This document shows, piece after piece, positions 18,401-26,391 of a stretch of DNA of 64,000 nt. Position numbers and translations under genes: made by a program. A model generated the notes under the pieces. That model was given only the letters and a program-made list of their open reading frames with translations, was not told the DNA's origin and ran no database searches. The stretch is from Ruegeria atlantica (GTDB taxonomy: Bacteria; Pseudomonadota; Alphaproteobacteria; Rhodobacterales; Rhodobacteraceae), in assembly GCF_013033965.1 (NCBI RefSeq), contig NZ_WQFE01000001.1, positions 372,001 through 436,000 on the forward strand. Direction: 5' to 3'. Position 1 is the stretch's first letter. Each line of letters opens with the position of its first letter.

Positions 18401-18458
18401 TCAGGATAATCAGCCACGTGTAAATCGGGCGATCAATGGATGCGCGCGCTATGTTCAT
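15411..18458 (-). CDS. RND efflux permease
   Basis: A 1015-residue inner-membrane pump of the AcrB/HAE1-like family. The N-terminus is typical, with LEDPAFTIKNAVIATQYPGA near residues 34-53 followed by an EVSEPLE segment. There are twelve expected membrane helices and two large periplasmic loops. It should act with the adaptor encoded just upstream and an outer membrane channel encoded elsewhere. The start lies eleven bases after the adaptor stop. The substrate is unknown, and MarR control suggests an inducible drug or bile-like pump. Confidence 0.93.
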   Translation of the reverse strand: MNIARASIDRPIYTWLIILIALFGGIWGFLSLGRLEDPAFTIKNAVIATQYPGATAEQVALEVSEPLESAIQQMGEVKTITSVNQPGLSLIEVEIQSTYDGTELPEIWTKLRAKVRDTARGLPSGVQQPLVNDRFGDVFGLFYAVTAEGFSDAEKHELSTFLRRELLTVDGVADVEVMGLPQEAIFVEPDLAISVNQNVPLQAINEAIANADSVNASGSVRSENDRTTILTAEGSDSVSAIAGLSVGSQGQVINLFDMSDVYRGRQTDPDVMIRFNGTEAFTLGIAGLSSENIVEVGKRADEKFAELDSQIPFGVEILPIYQQHVVVEQASNDFLVNLAMSVTIVVVVLALFMGWRAAIVVGSTLLLTVVGTLLFMSMFSIEMERISLGALIIAMGMLVDNAIVVAEGMQIAMLRGKNSRDAADEAASKTQIPLLGATVIGIMAFAGIGLSPDATGEFLFSLFAVIGISLLLSWVLALTVTPMLGHYFFKQGKEGAVDAYGGLMFRVYGAILRWALRFRWMVVAGLVGVTFACFAGFGLVKQQFFPDSNTPLFFVHYKLPQGTPIARTAEDMAVFEEWLGTRDDVVAVTTFVGQGATRFLLTYSAEKPNPSYGHMIIRTETLDDIPALQADLEAFGSAQFPEGEFRTKRLIFGPGGGDPIQARFSGSDPAVLRQLADEAILRMRAASENALHVHHDWREKELAVQPIYATERAQTAGVTREDIAGTLQFSTDGFNAGVFRERDRLIPIIIRRPADGEYSIVDQVVYSDQSNKFVPIEQMVDGFEYQSLNTLVHRRDRVLTITVGAEIPPGMTAAQVHSEVRSAIEEMELPAGYRMEWGGEFENAGEANESLGRQLPVSLLIMVLISVLIFNAVRQPIIIWLLVPMSVNGVVIGLLGTGLPFTFTALLGLLSLSGMLIKNGIVLVEEIDLVRETGKGLRESIIEASVSRLRPVMLAAITTILGMAPLLTDAFFKSMAVTIMGGLAFATILTMVAAPVFYMIFFARDERREEKAAVA

Positions 18459-18469
18459 TGATCCGCCCT

Positions 18470-19507
18470 TCAGTTCGCAAAGCCGGCAAAGCGGCGTGCG
18501 GCCTGACCATCGGTCAACGCTGCTCCACCCGCGACGACGATTTCATCGCCATCCTTCAACCCGGACAAAACCCGGACTTCACCGGTTTGCGTCGGCTCAA
18601 TCGTCACAGGTACAAGACGCACGGTGCCTTCATCGGCTCCGACCGGAGAATATACCATGACGCCCAAGCCGCCGTTGGCATCGGAAATGATGGCTGTCGC
18701 AGGAACAACAATTCCGGTTCGGTCGTCCTGAACTTGCACGTTCACCGTCACCGACGATCCTGGCAGGATTTGCAGACCCTCGGGAGGCGTAAGGCCGAAC
18801 TGAATACGGAATGTCTGGCCGACACTTGAAGATTCCGCGTCGAACTCGCGTATTTGCAGTGGGAAGACTTCGTCACTGACTGGAAACTTGGCCGTGATCG
18901 AGATGTCGTCCTCCTGCCCGGACCGTTGGAACAGGATTTCCGGTACGTCTACCTCGATCCGCAGTTCGGACATGTCATGGATTCGCACGATCGGTGCACC
19001 CGCTGAAACGGTGGTAAAGGCTTCGACCGTGCGGCGCGATACAAGCGCGTCAAACGGTGCGGTTAGCGTGGCGTGTTCCAGATCGTATTCGGCATCGCGG
19101 ACGGCGATGTCTGCCAGTTGCGCTTCTGTTTCCGCGTCATCCACTGCCACCTGGCTGGCGGTTGTTCCGCGCAGACGGGACAAACGGGCCACGGTACGAT
19201 CCGCTTGATCTTTTTGCAGTACAGCCCGATCATAACGGCGCTGAAACGGTTCCTGATCCAGTTGGGCAATCAGCTCACCTTTGGGGATCACGAACCCCTC
19301 CGTCACAGGCATTTCGACAATTTGCCCGGAAACTTGAAAGGCCAGGTCAACCGTTTGCCGCGCAGCGACACGGCCAAAAAACTGGCGGGAGAAACCGGGT
19401 GAGGTCTCCTTTACCACCATTAACTTCACGGGCTTGGCGGCATCCTGCGCCAAAACAGAGGTGGCAAACACAGTCAGAGCGACGCTTAGTACAGAGAAGA
19501 GTTTCAT
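18470..19507 (-). CDS. RND efflux periplasmic adaptor
   Basis: A 345-residue membrane fusion protein. An N-terminal signal (MKLFSVLSVALTVFATSVLA then QDAAK) precedes the lipoyl/hairpin core: FQVSGQIVEMPVTEG near residues 52-66 and FDALVSRRTVEAFTTVSAG near residues 154-172. The helical hairpin lies between them. The C-terminal part has the beta-barrel and proximal domain. It links the permease at 15411 to an outer membrane channel. The ATG overlaps the stop of marR by four bases, so the operon order is marR, adaptor, permease. Confidence 0.92.
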   Translation of the reverse strand: MKLFSVLSVALTVFATSVLAQDAAKPVKLMVVKETSPGFSRQFFGRVAARQTVDLAFQVSGQIVEMPVTEGFVIPKGELIAQLDQEPFQRRYDRAVLQKDQADRTVARLSRLRGTTASQVAVDDAETEAQLADIAVRDAEYDLEHATLTAPFDALVSRRTVEAFTTVSAGAPIVRIHDMSELRIEVDVPEILFQRSGQEDDISITAKFPVSDEVFPLQIREFDAESSSVGQTFRIQFGLTPPEGLQILPGSSVTVNVQVQDDRTGIVVPATAIISDANGGLGVMVYSPVGADEGTVRLVPVTIEPTQTGEVRVLSGLKDGDEIVVAGGAALTDGQAARRFAGFAN

Positions 19508-19971
19508 TTCTTCAATCCCTCAGGAATTCCTGTTTTCATTATGTTTTCCCGGATTTTCCGGGCCAGTCGTGCAAACTCGGCAGTCTCGTCAGCATCCAGT
19601 CCGGAGGCGCGGCGGAACAGGTCCCCCGCCTCGGCCATCAGAACCTGCCGCATCTCAAGTCCCTTGTCGGTCAGTACCAACAACCATGCCCGACGATCCT
19701 CCGGATCGCGTTGGCGTGTCAGATACCCTGCTTCTTCCAGCGCATCAGCCGTTGACGTTATAGTCGACGGCACAGTCAGCATATCGGCGGCCAAGACGCC
19801 CATACGCTTGGGTCGCTCCAGCTTGACCATCATATGGCATTCCTGATGGCTCAGCTCGACCTCAAGGGCATCAAAGCTCTCTTCCAGTTTCCAGTAGAGC
19901 GCATAGACCCCCATCATTGCCTGTACTTCCGGGCTGAGGCAGCGGACCAGTTCGCTATCGTCGTGTGTCAT
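19504..19971 (-). CDS. MarR family regulator of the efflux operon
   Basis: A 155-residue winged helix-turn-helix regulator. The start at 19971 (MTHDDSELV) is supported by length; a longer open frame to 20127 covers the divergent promoter region. The wHTH lies in residues about 55-105, with a wing containing RQRDPEDRRAW, the MarR signature. It probably represses its own operon from the intergenic region 19972-20139, which also serves the divergent FabH-like gene. The inducer is unknown. Its stop overlaps the adaptor start. Confidence 0.9.
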   Translation of the reverse strand: MTHDDSELVRCLSPEVQAMMGVYALYWKLEESFDALEVELSHQECHMMVKLERPKRMGVLAADMLTVPSTITSTADALEEAGYLTRQRDPEDRRAWLLVLTDKGLEMRQVLMAEAGDLFRRASGLDADETAEFARLARKIRENIMKTGIPEGLKK

Positions 19972-20139
19972 TGGCGAATCCGTTCGAGATTTGAAACACG
20001 CATATACTTCGAAAAATGAACCATTCAAGATGTGAAGCTGATTTCGACGCGAACTTTGGCATTCCCTTGGGTCAACATCTCTTGATCTAACCCTGTTATG
20101 ACTGCATTTTGTGCAAATCCAAAACATTCAGGTCTTATC

Positions 20140-21264
20140 ATGTACACGCCCGCGATCACCGGCTCCGGTGTTTTCACCCCCGAAAACGTCATCACCAACG
20201 CCGAGCTCGTCACTGCATTCAACGCCTATGCAGACAAGATGAACGCCCAAAACGCAGACGCGATTACAGCGGGTGAGATGGATCCGATGCAACATTCTTC
20301 GGAAGAGTTCATCGTCAAGGCTTCGGGCATCGAAAAACGATACGTGATGGACAAGGACGGTGTTCTGAACCCTGATGTGATGCATCCTCTTCTGCGCCAG
20401 CGAAACGATGATGAGCCGGGTATTATGACCGAGATGGCCGTCGACGCCTGCAAAAAGGCTCTGGCGCAAGCCGGTCGCAGCGCCGAGGATGTCGATCTGG
20501 TAATCTGCGCCGCCTCGAACCACGAACGCGCCTATCCTGCCGTTGCCATCGAGATTCAGCAGGCGCTTGGAATCAACGGGTTCGGGTTCGATATGAACGT
20601 CGCCTGTTCTTCGGCCACATTCGGCATTCAGGCAGCGGCTGACATGGTTCGCTCCGGCTCGGTCCGTTCGGCGCTGGTCGTGAACCCCGAGATTTGCTCT
20701 GGTCATTTGGAATGGCGCGACCGGGATTGCCATTTCATCTTTGGTGACGTGGCCACTGCCACTCTGATCGAGCGGATCGAAGACGCGAAAGGCCCACATT
20801 TCGAAATCCTGTCAACCCGCTGCGCGACCGAATTCTCGAACAATATCCGCAACAACAACGGTTTCCTGCGTCGCTCGCGCCCTGACGGAGTGGTCGACCG
20901 CCGTGACATGCAGTTCATGCAGAACGGCCGCAAGGTGTTCAAGGAAGTGCTGCCGATGGTCAGCAAGCACATCTCGGATCACATGGAATCCGAGGGGGTG
21001 GAGAATACAGACCTCAAACGTCTGTGGCTGCACCAGGCCAACAAGACCATGAATGACTTCATCGGTAAGAAAGTACTAGGCCGCGAGCCGGAAGCAGGAG
21101 AACAGCCCAACATCCTGCAAGATTATGCAAACACCTCATCGGCCGGGTCGATAATCGCGTTTTCAAAATTCTCTGATGACCTGACGGATGGCGACGTCGG
21201 TCTGATCTGTTCCTTCGGCGCGGGGTACTCGGTTGGGTCAGTGATTGTAAAGCGACACAATTGA
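20140..21264 (+). CDS. beta-ketoacyl-ACP synthase III-like protein
   Basis: A 374-residue thiolase-fold protein with the FabH triad: Cys156 in NVACSSATFG, His298 in LWLHQANKTM, and Asn331 in ANTSSAGS. It is longer than housekeeping FabH (about 320 residues) and has an insert near residues 35-60, which places it with FabH-like enzymes of alphaproteobacteria whose substrate is not always acetyl-CoA. No plsX or ihfA neighbours are present, so it is probably not the main FabH. It is divergent from the MarR operon. Confidence 0.85.
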   Translation: MYTPAITGSGVFTPENVITNAELVTAFNAYADKMNAQNADAITAGEMDPMQHSSEEFIVKASGIEKRYVMDKDGVLNPDVMHPLLRQRNDDEPGIMTEMAVDACKKALAQAGRSAEDVDLVICAASNHERAYPAVAIEIQQALGINGFGFDMNVACSSATFGIQAAADMVRSGSVRSALVVNPEICSGHLEWRDRDCHFIFGDVATATLIERIEDAKGPHFEILSTRCATEFSNNIRNNNGFLRRSRPDGVVDRRDMQFMQNGRKVFKEVLPMVSKHISDHMESEGVENTDLKRLWLHQANKTMNDFIGKKVLGREPEAGEQPNILQDYANTSSAGSIIAFSKFSDDLTDGDVGLICSFGAGYSVGSVIVKRHN

Positions 21265-21368
21265 CGTCTTGGCGTCGTGACACACCGATCACGTCTCAGG
21301 ATACGCCGTACCGCAGTACGCAAGACGACATCAGGAACGCTAGATTGGGACGCAAATAAAATACCCGC

Positions 21369-21977
21369 TTAATATAAGCTGCGGTGTAAAATCGCGGAAA
21401 GGCGTTCGGTTCCGTCCCAATGGACAGCCTTCCATCCTGCGGATCGGGCTGCCTCAACATTCGGTAGGGTGTCATCGACCAGCAAAAGGTCACCCGGTTG
21501 GCGCCCAACTTCCTGCGCTGCGAAATCGAAGAACTCAGGTTTTGGCTTTCTGCACCCCGCTTTTGCTGAGTACACTATGCCGTCAACTTCGTTGCCGAGT
21601 TCCATTGTCTGCATGAGATAGATTGCTCTCATGTGATCCTGGTTGGTTGCAAGATAAACAGATATGCCTTTGCTTCTCGCGTCGCGCACATCAGCAACAG
21701 TGGTTTCGACTATGCCGGAATCCTCACGAAACCAATAGTCTATCAAGTCACGAGCTTTAATGGTCGGAGCGACACGCTTTAGAACAGCCTCTAGTACAGG
21801 CAGGAGTTCAGTCCGTCCTTCGACAATGCCAGTCCATTCAGTTTTGAAAAACTCTTCCGCAAGCAGATTGGGATTAAGTCCAAGATCCTTCAATAAATCA
21901 GTGTCCCATCGCAGACCATCGCCGGGACGACCGTCGACGAGGACACCATCAACATCAAGCATCAGGCATTTTGCCAT
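21369..21977 (-). CDS. HAD superfamily hydrolase
   Basis: A 202-residue HAD phosphatase-like protein. Motif I is MLDVDGVLVDG, with nucleophile Asp8 and acid Asp10. Motif II is YLATNQDH near residue 117, motif III the GCRKPKPEFF segment, and motif IV LLVDDTLPNVEAA near residue 165. The cap lies between motifs I and II. The substrate is not predictable. It is isolated, with no operon partner, and ends about 100 bases from the FabH-like gene. Confidence 0.85.
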   Translation of the reverse strand: MAKCLMLDVDGVLVDGRPGDGLRWDTDLLKDLGLNPNLLAEEFFKTEWTGIVEGRTELLPVLEAVLKRVAPTIKARDLIDYWFREDSGIVETTVADVRDARSKGISVYLATNQDHMRAIYLMQTMELGNEVDGIVYSAKAGCRKPKPEFFDFAAQEVGRQPGDLLLVDDTLPNVEAARSAGWKAVHWDGTERLSAILHRSLY

Positions 21978-22143
21978 TACCGAACCCTTTGGTAACGCAA
22001 CAGGAACGGTGCATATGTCGCTTGCAGAATAATTGAAACGAAACGCAACTGCTCAAACCGTGCTCGACCTGAGGACTGCTGAAAAGGTTGCAGATTGTTC
22101 ACAGAAACATCGTCCTGATGACTGAGCGGTACAAACCGGAGTC

Positions 22144-22605
22144 TCAGCTCACGCTTTCTTCTTCCAGGTGCAGCTTCATGTCCAACAGGACCTGTTGCAG
22201 CTGGCTGGTTTCTTTCAGCAAGCGCTTGGCTTCGTTCACCGTGATGATGCCATCCTCGATTGCCGACTGGTATTCGGTCATCAACATCGCAAACCTCTGA
22301 CTCAGAGCGATCACATCGGAATTCACGCCACCGGTGCGAGGGCTGTCGTCATTTCGCCCGTCATAGGACAGGGTGATATTCTTGAGATCCGCCAGCGCCG
22401 AGGTGACGTGGGGGAAGTTCGACACAGCCTCAAGCCGTGCGACCGCGTCGACCGGCATAAACCGGTCAGCATGTTCGATATTGTCAGAATAATAGCGGCC
22501 CAACGTGGCTTTGGACTTGCCGGTGATCTCGCACGCGGATTCGATTCCCACGTCTTTAACCAACGCTTCTGTGTGTTTTTTCAGGTAGGCCCCGATATCT
22601 GCCAT
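22144..22605 (-). CDS. putative DNA-binding protein of unknown function
   Basis: A 153-residue protein from the ATG at 22605, with AAAGGT upstream. Residues about 18-42 (VKDVGIESACEITGKSKATLGRYYS in outline) look like a helix-turn-helix, similar in style to phage regulators and copy-control proteins. The rest is helical, with an acidic C-terminal coil from residue 118. I do not recognise the family with certainty. No phage genes accompany it. A longer frame to 22677 exists but lacks support. Confidence 0.55.
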   Translation of the reverse strand: MADIGAYLKKHTEALVKDVGIESACEITGKSKATLGRYYSDNIEHADRFMPVDAVARLEAVSNFPHVTSALADLKNITLSYDGRNDDSPRTGGVNSDVIALSQRFAMLMTEYQSAIEDGIITVNEAKRLLKETSQLQQVLLDMKLHLEEESVS

Positions 22606-22957
22606 GTTTTTACCTTTACTGCCTGCACGCCCCACTAAATCTGCCATTGCGGGGGAAAGGGGAAAGAAATTTCCCATACTCGAGTCATAATTGAAATGAG
22701 ATAAATTGACTATCCCTCAGATATGCAGGGGTTTTGTGAGTGAGTGGCGGCTTTTCATGCCGGTAACGAGTGTTTGCAGAGCACAATTGAGCTCTGTTTC
22801 GGGTAGGCCGTGTAATGGCCGACGGCGTCGCTGTTGTTGAGGCGGGGTATCCATCCCCAATGGGCTTACGCTCGACCTTCGCAACGATAACGGCGACGTC
22901 GCTTTTCAAGCTCTTTGATGGCTTGCCCGCAAGGGTCAGGCAATTTAGACCCAAGCC
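22606..22957. other. gene-free stretch upstream of tdk with a long imperfect hairpin
   Basis: No convincing gene is seen in these 352 bases. Bases 22826-22842 and 22876-22898 can form a long stem: CGTCGCTGTT pairs with AACGGCGACG, then GTTG with CAAC and AGG with CCT, with two small bulges. A GGGG/CCCC hairpin lies in the loop. A 58-codon plus-strand frame from 22816 overlaps the tdk start but has no ribosome binding site or recognisable product. Confidence 0.4.
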
Positions 22958-23536
22958 ATGGCAAAACTGTACTTTAATTATTCGACAATGAACGCGGGGA
23001 AATCGACCGTGTTGCTGCAGGCCTCGCACAATTACCGTGAGAGGGGTATGGACACCTACCTGATGACTGCAGCCTTGGACGGGCGGGCCGGTGTTGGCCG
23101 GATTGCATCGCGCATCGGAATATCGGCCGACGCCGATACTTTCGCACCGGGAAATGACGTGTTTGCGATGATTGAACAGCGTCTCAGTGAAGGGGACGTC
23201 ACCTGCGTTTTTGTTGATGAGGCACAGTTTCTGACCGAAGAACAGGTCTGGCAACTGGCGCGTGCAGTGGACGACCTGCGGGTACCGATCCTTGCCTATG
23301 GCCTGCGCGTGGATTTTCAGGGCCGCCTGTTTCCCGGTTCGGCTGCCTTGCTGGCACTGGCAGATGAAATGCGTGAGGTGCGCACGATTTGCGAATGCGG
23401 CCGTAAGGCGACGATGGTCATCCGTCAGGACGACAACGGCAAAGCCATCACCGAGGGTGCTCAGGTGCAGATCGGCGGAAACGAGACCTATGTCTCGCTC
23501 TGCCGCAAACACTGGCGCGAGGCGGTCGGACGTTAG
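22958..23536 (+). CDS. tdk: thymidine kinase
   Basis: A 192-residue type II thymidine kinase. The P-loop is MNAGKST at residues 11-17, the Walker B-like VFVDEAQF is near residue 86, and the substrate-binding GGNETYVSLCRKH lies near the C-terminus. A CECG pair and the CRKH motif supply the zinc site. It phosphorylates thymidine for salvage. No clear ribosome binding site is visible before the ATG. Its 3' end overlaps the convergent hydroxyacid dehydrogenase gene by four bases. Confidence 0.94.
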   Translation: MAKLYFNYSTMNAGKSTVLLQASHNYRERGMDTYLMTAALDGRAGVGRIASRIGISADADTFAPGNDVFAMIEQRLSEGDVTCVFVDEAQFLTEEQVWQLARAVDDLRVPILAYGLRVDFQGRLFPGSAALLALADEMREVRTICECGRKATMVIRQDDNGKAITEGAQVQIGGNETYVSLCRKHWREAVGR

Positions 23537-24483
23537 ACCGGATTCGGCAGCGAGCGACCGGCGACAAAGGCCGCAACATTATCCAACGCCATGTGCCCCA
23601 TATCGGTGCGTACTTCTTCGGTTGCCGTGCCAAGGTGGGGCAGTATCGTCACGTTCTCCATAGCGCACAGGGCCTGTGGAACAGTGGGTTCGAACTCATA
23701 GACATCAAGGCCAGCGCCTGCAATTTGCCCGGATTGCAGGGCAGTGATCAGCGCGGACTCATCCACCACCTCTCCGCGCGCGATGTTGATCAGGATGCCC
23801 GAGGGCTTCATCGCTTTCAGCACCGGCGCGTTGATCAAGTGATGAGTTTCTGCACCTCCGGGCACGGCAAGCACCAAGAAATCGACCACAGCAGCCAGTT
23901 CTTTCAGATCCGGGATGTTTTCTGCAGGAAACTCCACCTCTTTCGGACTGCGTGACTGATAGGCCACCTCCATTCCGAAACCGAAGTGGCACCGCCATGC
24001 AATGGCTTGGCCGATGCGCCCCATGCCTACGATACCAACGCGCTTGCCGGTCACGTGATGACCCAGCATCTGGGTTGGGTGCCAACCCTGCCAGTTGCCG
24101 GAGCGGACCAACCGTTCGCCTTCGCCCGCGCGGCGCGCGGTCGACAATAGCAAGGTCATTGCAATGTCGGCGGTGGCATCGGTAACAGCACCGGGAGTGT
24201 TAGACACCTCAATCCCTGCGGCCCGCGCAGCTGCGACATCGATATGATTGTACCCCACACCGAAGTTGGCCAGCAATTTGCAACGCGGCTGTGGCACTTC
24301 CGCGAAAATCTCCGGCGAAAACTGATCACCTAACGTCGGGACTACCACATCGAACTCGGCCAGTGCGCGCCGTATCTCTTCGGGCGACATCGGCAAGGTG
24401 CTCCTGCGGACCTCAACGTCGAACTCCTTCCGCGCGCGCGTCTCAACAGCGGCGGTCATAGGGCGTGCGATCAGAAGCTTCAT
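23533..24483 (-). CDS. D-2-hydroxyacid dehydrogenase (glyoxylate/hydroxypyruvate reductase-like)
   Basis: A 316-residue NAD(P)-dependent enzyme. The Rossmann motif is GIVGMGRIGQA near residue 149. The catalytic Arg is in NIARGEVVD, the Glu in GLDVYEFEP and the His in LPHLGTATEE. A phosphate-binding Arg position suggests NADPH use, which is inference. Substrate choice among glyoxylate, hydroxypyruvate and others is open. Its start overlaps the csaA stop by one base (TGATG), so proC, csaA and this gene form one transcript. Confidence 0.88.
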   Translation of the reverse strand: MKLLIARPMTAAVETRARKEFDVEVRRSTLPMSPEEIRRALAEFDVVVPTLGDQFSPEIFAEVPQPRCKLLANFGVGYNHIDVAAARAAGIEVSNTPGAVTDATADIAMTLLLSTARRAGEGERLVRSGNWQGWHPTQMLGHHVTGKRVGIVGMGRIGQAIAWRCHFGFGMEVAYQSRSPKEVEFPAENIPDLKELAAVVDFLVLAVPGGAETHHLINAPVLKAMKPSGILINIARGEVVDESALITALQSGQIAGAGLDVYEFEPTVPQALCAMENVTILPHLGTATEEVRTDMGHMALDNVAAFVAGRSLPNPV

Positions 24484-24821
24484 CAGTGCATCCTTCCGCC
24501 GATGGGAACCTCGTCATCCGGTCCGATCAGAACGATCTCGCCATTATCATCCGGCAGGCCCAAGACCAGAACTTCGGACATGAACCGACCGATCTGGCGC
24601 GGGGGGAAATTGACGACAGCCATGACCTGTTTGCCCACCAATGTCGATGGATCGTAATGCGCGGTGACCTGAGCCGAGGTCTTACGCTCGCCAATTTCAT
24701 CGCCAAAGTCGATCCACATCTTGATCGCGGGTTTACGAGCCTCCGGATATGGCTCGGCGCGGATGACCTTGCCAACGCGGATGTCGACCTTGAGAAAATC
24801 GTCGAATGAAATTTCACTCAC
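24483..24821 (-). CDS. csaA: CsaA-like tRNA-binding domain protein
   Basis: A 112-residue single OB-fold protein of the CsaA group: FDDFLKVDIRVGKVI at residues 6-20, then FPPRQIGRFMSEVLVLG near residues 72-88. The homologous domain occurs in MetRS and Arc1p-like tRNA-binding proteins. Bacterial CsaA is a dimeric chaperone that has been linked to protein export; the role here is inferred. The GTG start at 24821 has AAGGAG seven bases upstream, and the gene overlaps the 3' end of proC by eight bases. Confidence 0.88.
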   Translation of the reverse strand: MSEISFDDFLKVDIRVGKVIRAEPYPEARKPAIKMWIDFGDEIGERKTSAQVTAHYDPSTLVGKQVMAVVNFPPRQIGRFMSEVLVLGLPDDNGEIVLIGPDDEVPIGGRMH

Positions 24822-25629
24822 GGGACAGCTCCTTGGATCGGTCAGTTGCGGCTTTGACCGCGCGGTGCAGCAGGTCAGGAAAGCCGAATTCTTCGTGCAT
24901 CAGTACCTCAAGCGCGGCCTGCGTTGTACCATTGGGCGAAGTCACGTTTACGCGCAGTTGCGAGGGGTCTTCCTCGGCCGCTATAGCCAGCGCCCCTGCC
25001 CCTGCCACAGTCGACTTGGCCAGCTTCATCGCTAATTCATGCGGTAAGCCCTGCGCCTGTCCGGCAGCAGCCAGTGTTTCGATCAGGTGGAAAACATAGG
25101 CAGGACCCGAGCCGCTGAGCCCGGTCACTGCATCCATCTGCGCCTCGTCATCCAGACGCACGGTTTCACCAATCGCGGACAGCAGGTTTTCAGCTAGGGC
25201 AACATCAACCTCTGTGGCAAACCCGTTGCCGATCAGGGCGGTAATTCCTTGCCGGATCGCCGCCGGTGTGTTGGGCATCGCCCGCACGATAGCGGTGCCC
25301 TCGCCCAAAACGCCCTCAAAAGTCGCGATGGACGTACCTGCCGCGACCGACACAAACAGGCTGCCACCCCCTCCCAGAGCTTTGATCGCAGGCAGCGCGT
25401 CGCCCATCATCTGCGGTTTGACTGCCACCAGCACCACGGCGGGGGATTCGGGCAACGGAGTGTTGATATTGACGCCCTGCGCCTTCAGCCAGTCCGAGGG
25501 ATACGGATCGATCACCCAGACGGCTGACGCAGGAAGGCCATGCTCTAACCATCCGGCGAGCATGGCCGATCCCATTTTACCGCAACCCAGAAGAACCAGC
25601 CCCTGTTCGGCGACGCGTGACATGTCCAT
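24814..25629 (-). CDS. proC: pyrroline-5-carboxylate reductase
   Basis: A 271-residue protein with an N-terminal Rossmann domain (LVLLGCGKMGSAML near residues 11-24) and a helical C-terminal dimerisation domain with the signature segment DAVTGLSGSGPAYVF near residue 165. It reduces 1-pyrroline-5-carboxylate to proline. The start at 25629 has AGGGG five bases upstream and GAGGAG further out. It heads the proC-csaA-hydroxyacid dehydrogenase cluster. A shorter ProC-like paralogue lies at 41373. Confidence 0.92.
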   Translation of the reverse strand: MDMSRVAEQGLVLLGCGKMGSAMLAGWLEHGLPASAVWVIDPYPSDWLKAQGVNINTPLPESPAVVLVAVKPQMMGDALPAIKALGGGGSLFVSVAAGTSIATFEGVLGEGTAIVRAMPNTPAAIRQGITALIGNGFATEVDVALAENLLSAIGETVRLDDEAQMDAVTGLSGSGPAYVFHLIETLAAAGQAQGLPHELAMKLAKSTVAGAGALAIAAEEDPSQLRVNVTSPNGTTQAALEVLMHEEFGFPDLLHRAVKAATDRSKELSRE

Positions 25630-25665
25630 GATTGCCCCTCTCCTCATCCGGTTCGGGGCAAAGCT

Positions 25666-26166
25666 TTACGCGCGGCCGTAGGCCTCTGCAATGGCGACCT
25701 GCATCGCATCCTCGGGATCGCGGTTGCCCCAAGTGACTAGCTGGATCGCGGGGTAATACCGCTCGGCGCTCAGAACCGCTGCGGTGATCATCGTGTCGAT
25801 TTGTTCCGGACTAGCGGTCTGACCACCGGTCAGGACCAAACCGTACCGGTAAACCATCAGTTTCTGATTGGCCCAATAGGTGAACGCACCGGCCCAGCAT
25901 TGATCATTCATCTTGTTGAGCAGCTCATACAGCTCGTTCTCGCGTTCGGCTGGAGGTTCCATTTCGAATGAGCATACCATGCGAAGTGTTTCGTCATAGT
26001 TGGACCAGGCCAAAGTGATCGAGTACGTACGCCACTGCCCCTCAACAGCCATAGCAATCTGATCATCCCCGATCCGGTCGAAATCCCAGTCGTGGTGTTC
26101 GGCAAGATGTTCAACAATGTCGATTGGATGAAGGTCTTCTTCGAGAAACTGTTCGGAAAGGGCCAT
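25666..26166 (-). CDS. YbjN domain protein
   Basis: A 166-residue acidic protein of the YbjN family, with no membrane segment. The N-terminal HPIDIVEHLAEHHDWDFDR and the central NELYELLNKMNDQCWAGAF are family-like. In E. coli, YbjN is linked to motility and stress responses, but no biochemical role is settled. A GTGAGG site precedes the start. The gene is 36 bases upstream of proC, and its leader contains a hairpin. Confidence 0.85.
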   Translation of the reverse strand: MALSEQFLEEDLHPIDIVEHLAEHHDWDFDRIGDDQIAMAVEGQWRTYSITLAWSNYDETLRMVCSFEMEPPAERENELYELLNKMNDQCWAGAFTYWANQKLMVYRYGLVLTGGQTASPEQIDTMITAAVLSAERYYPAIQLVTWGNRDPEDAMQVAIAEAYGRA

Positions 26167-26185
26167 AATGCCACCTCACTAATCT

Positions 26186-26222
26186 CTAGCCTTTTAGGGG
26201 CTGGCAGCGCCCCAGCGCTAGT
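26186..26222. promoter_or_regulatory. nested inverted repeats in the YbjN leader
   Basis: CTAGC at 26186 and GCTAG at 26217 bracket an inner GGGGC/GCCCC pair. The structure lies 20 bases upstream of the YbjN start on the minus strand. It could be a leader hairpin or operator; no motif name applies. Confidence 0.35.
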
Positions 26223-26356
26223 TGCTTGCTCTACAAGCCGGGCTTCCCCAGTCTGCCTGTACTAAATATGGTGCGCCGCAGGCGAGGTTCTGGCAACCCT
26301 ATTTATTGGGGATAACAGCAATAAGTTGTGGACAGCTGGCAACGGCGATCAAAATA

Positions 26357-26386
26357 TTGACAGTTCACACAGCTTTGTCTTGATTA
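26357..26386 (+). promoter_or_regulatory. promoter of a candidate small RNA
   Basis: A consensus TTGACA at 26357-26362 is followed after 17-18 bases by TTGATT or TGATTA. No plus-strand gene begins before the terminator at 26416, so it appears to drive a non-coding transcript. Confidence 0.45.
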
Positions 26387-26391
26387 AATTC

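Noticed and set aside
19972..20127. Longer N-terminus of the MarR gene
   Set aside because: It would cover the divergent promoter region and lies outside the MarR family length.
22816..22992. A 58-codon plus-strand frame overlapping the tdk start
   Set aside because: No ribosome binding site, no recognisable product, and it overlaps the long hairpin and the start of a certain gene.
26290..26345. DnaA-box-like strings near the candidate small RNA
   Set aside because: Two loose matches to TTATCCACA with mismatches are not enough for an origin, and no oriC neighbours are present.
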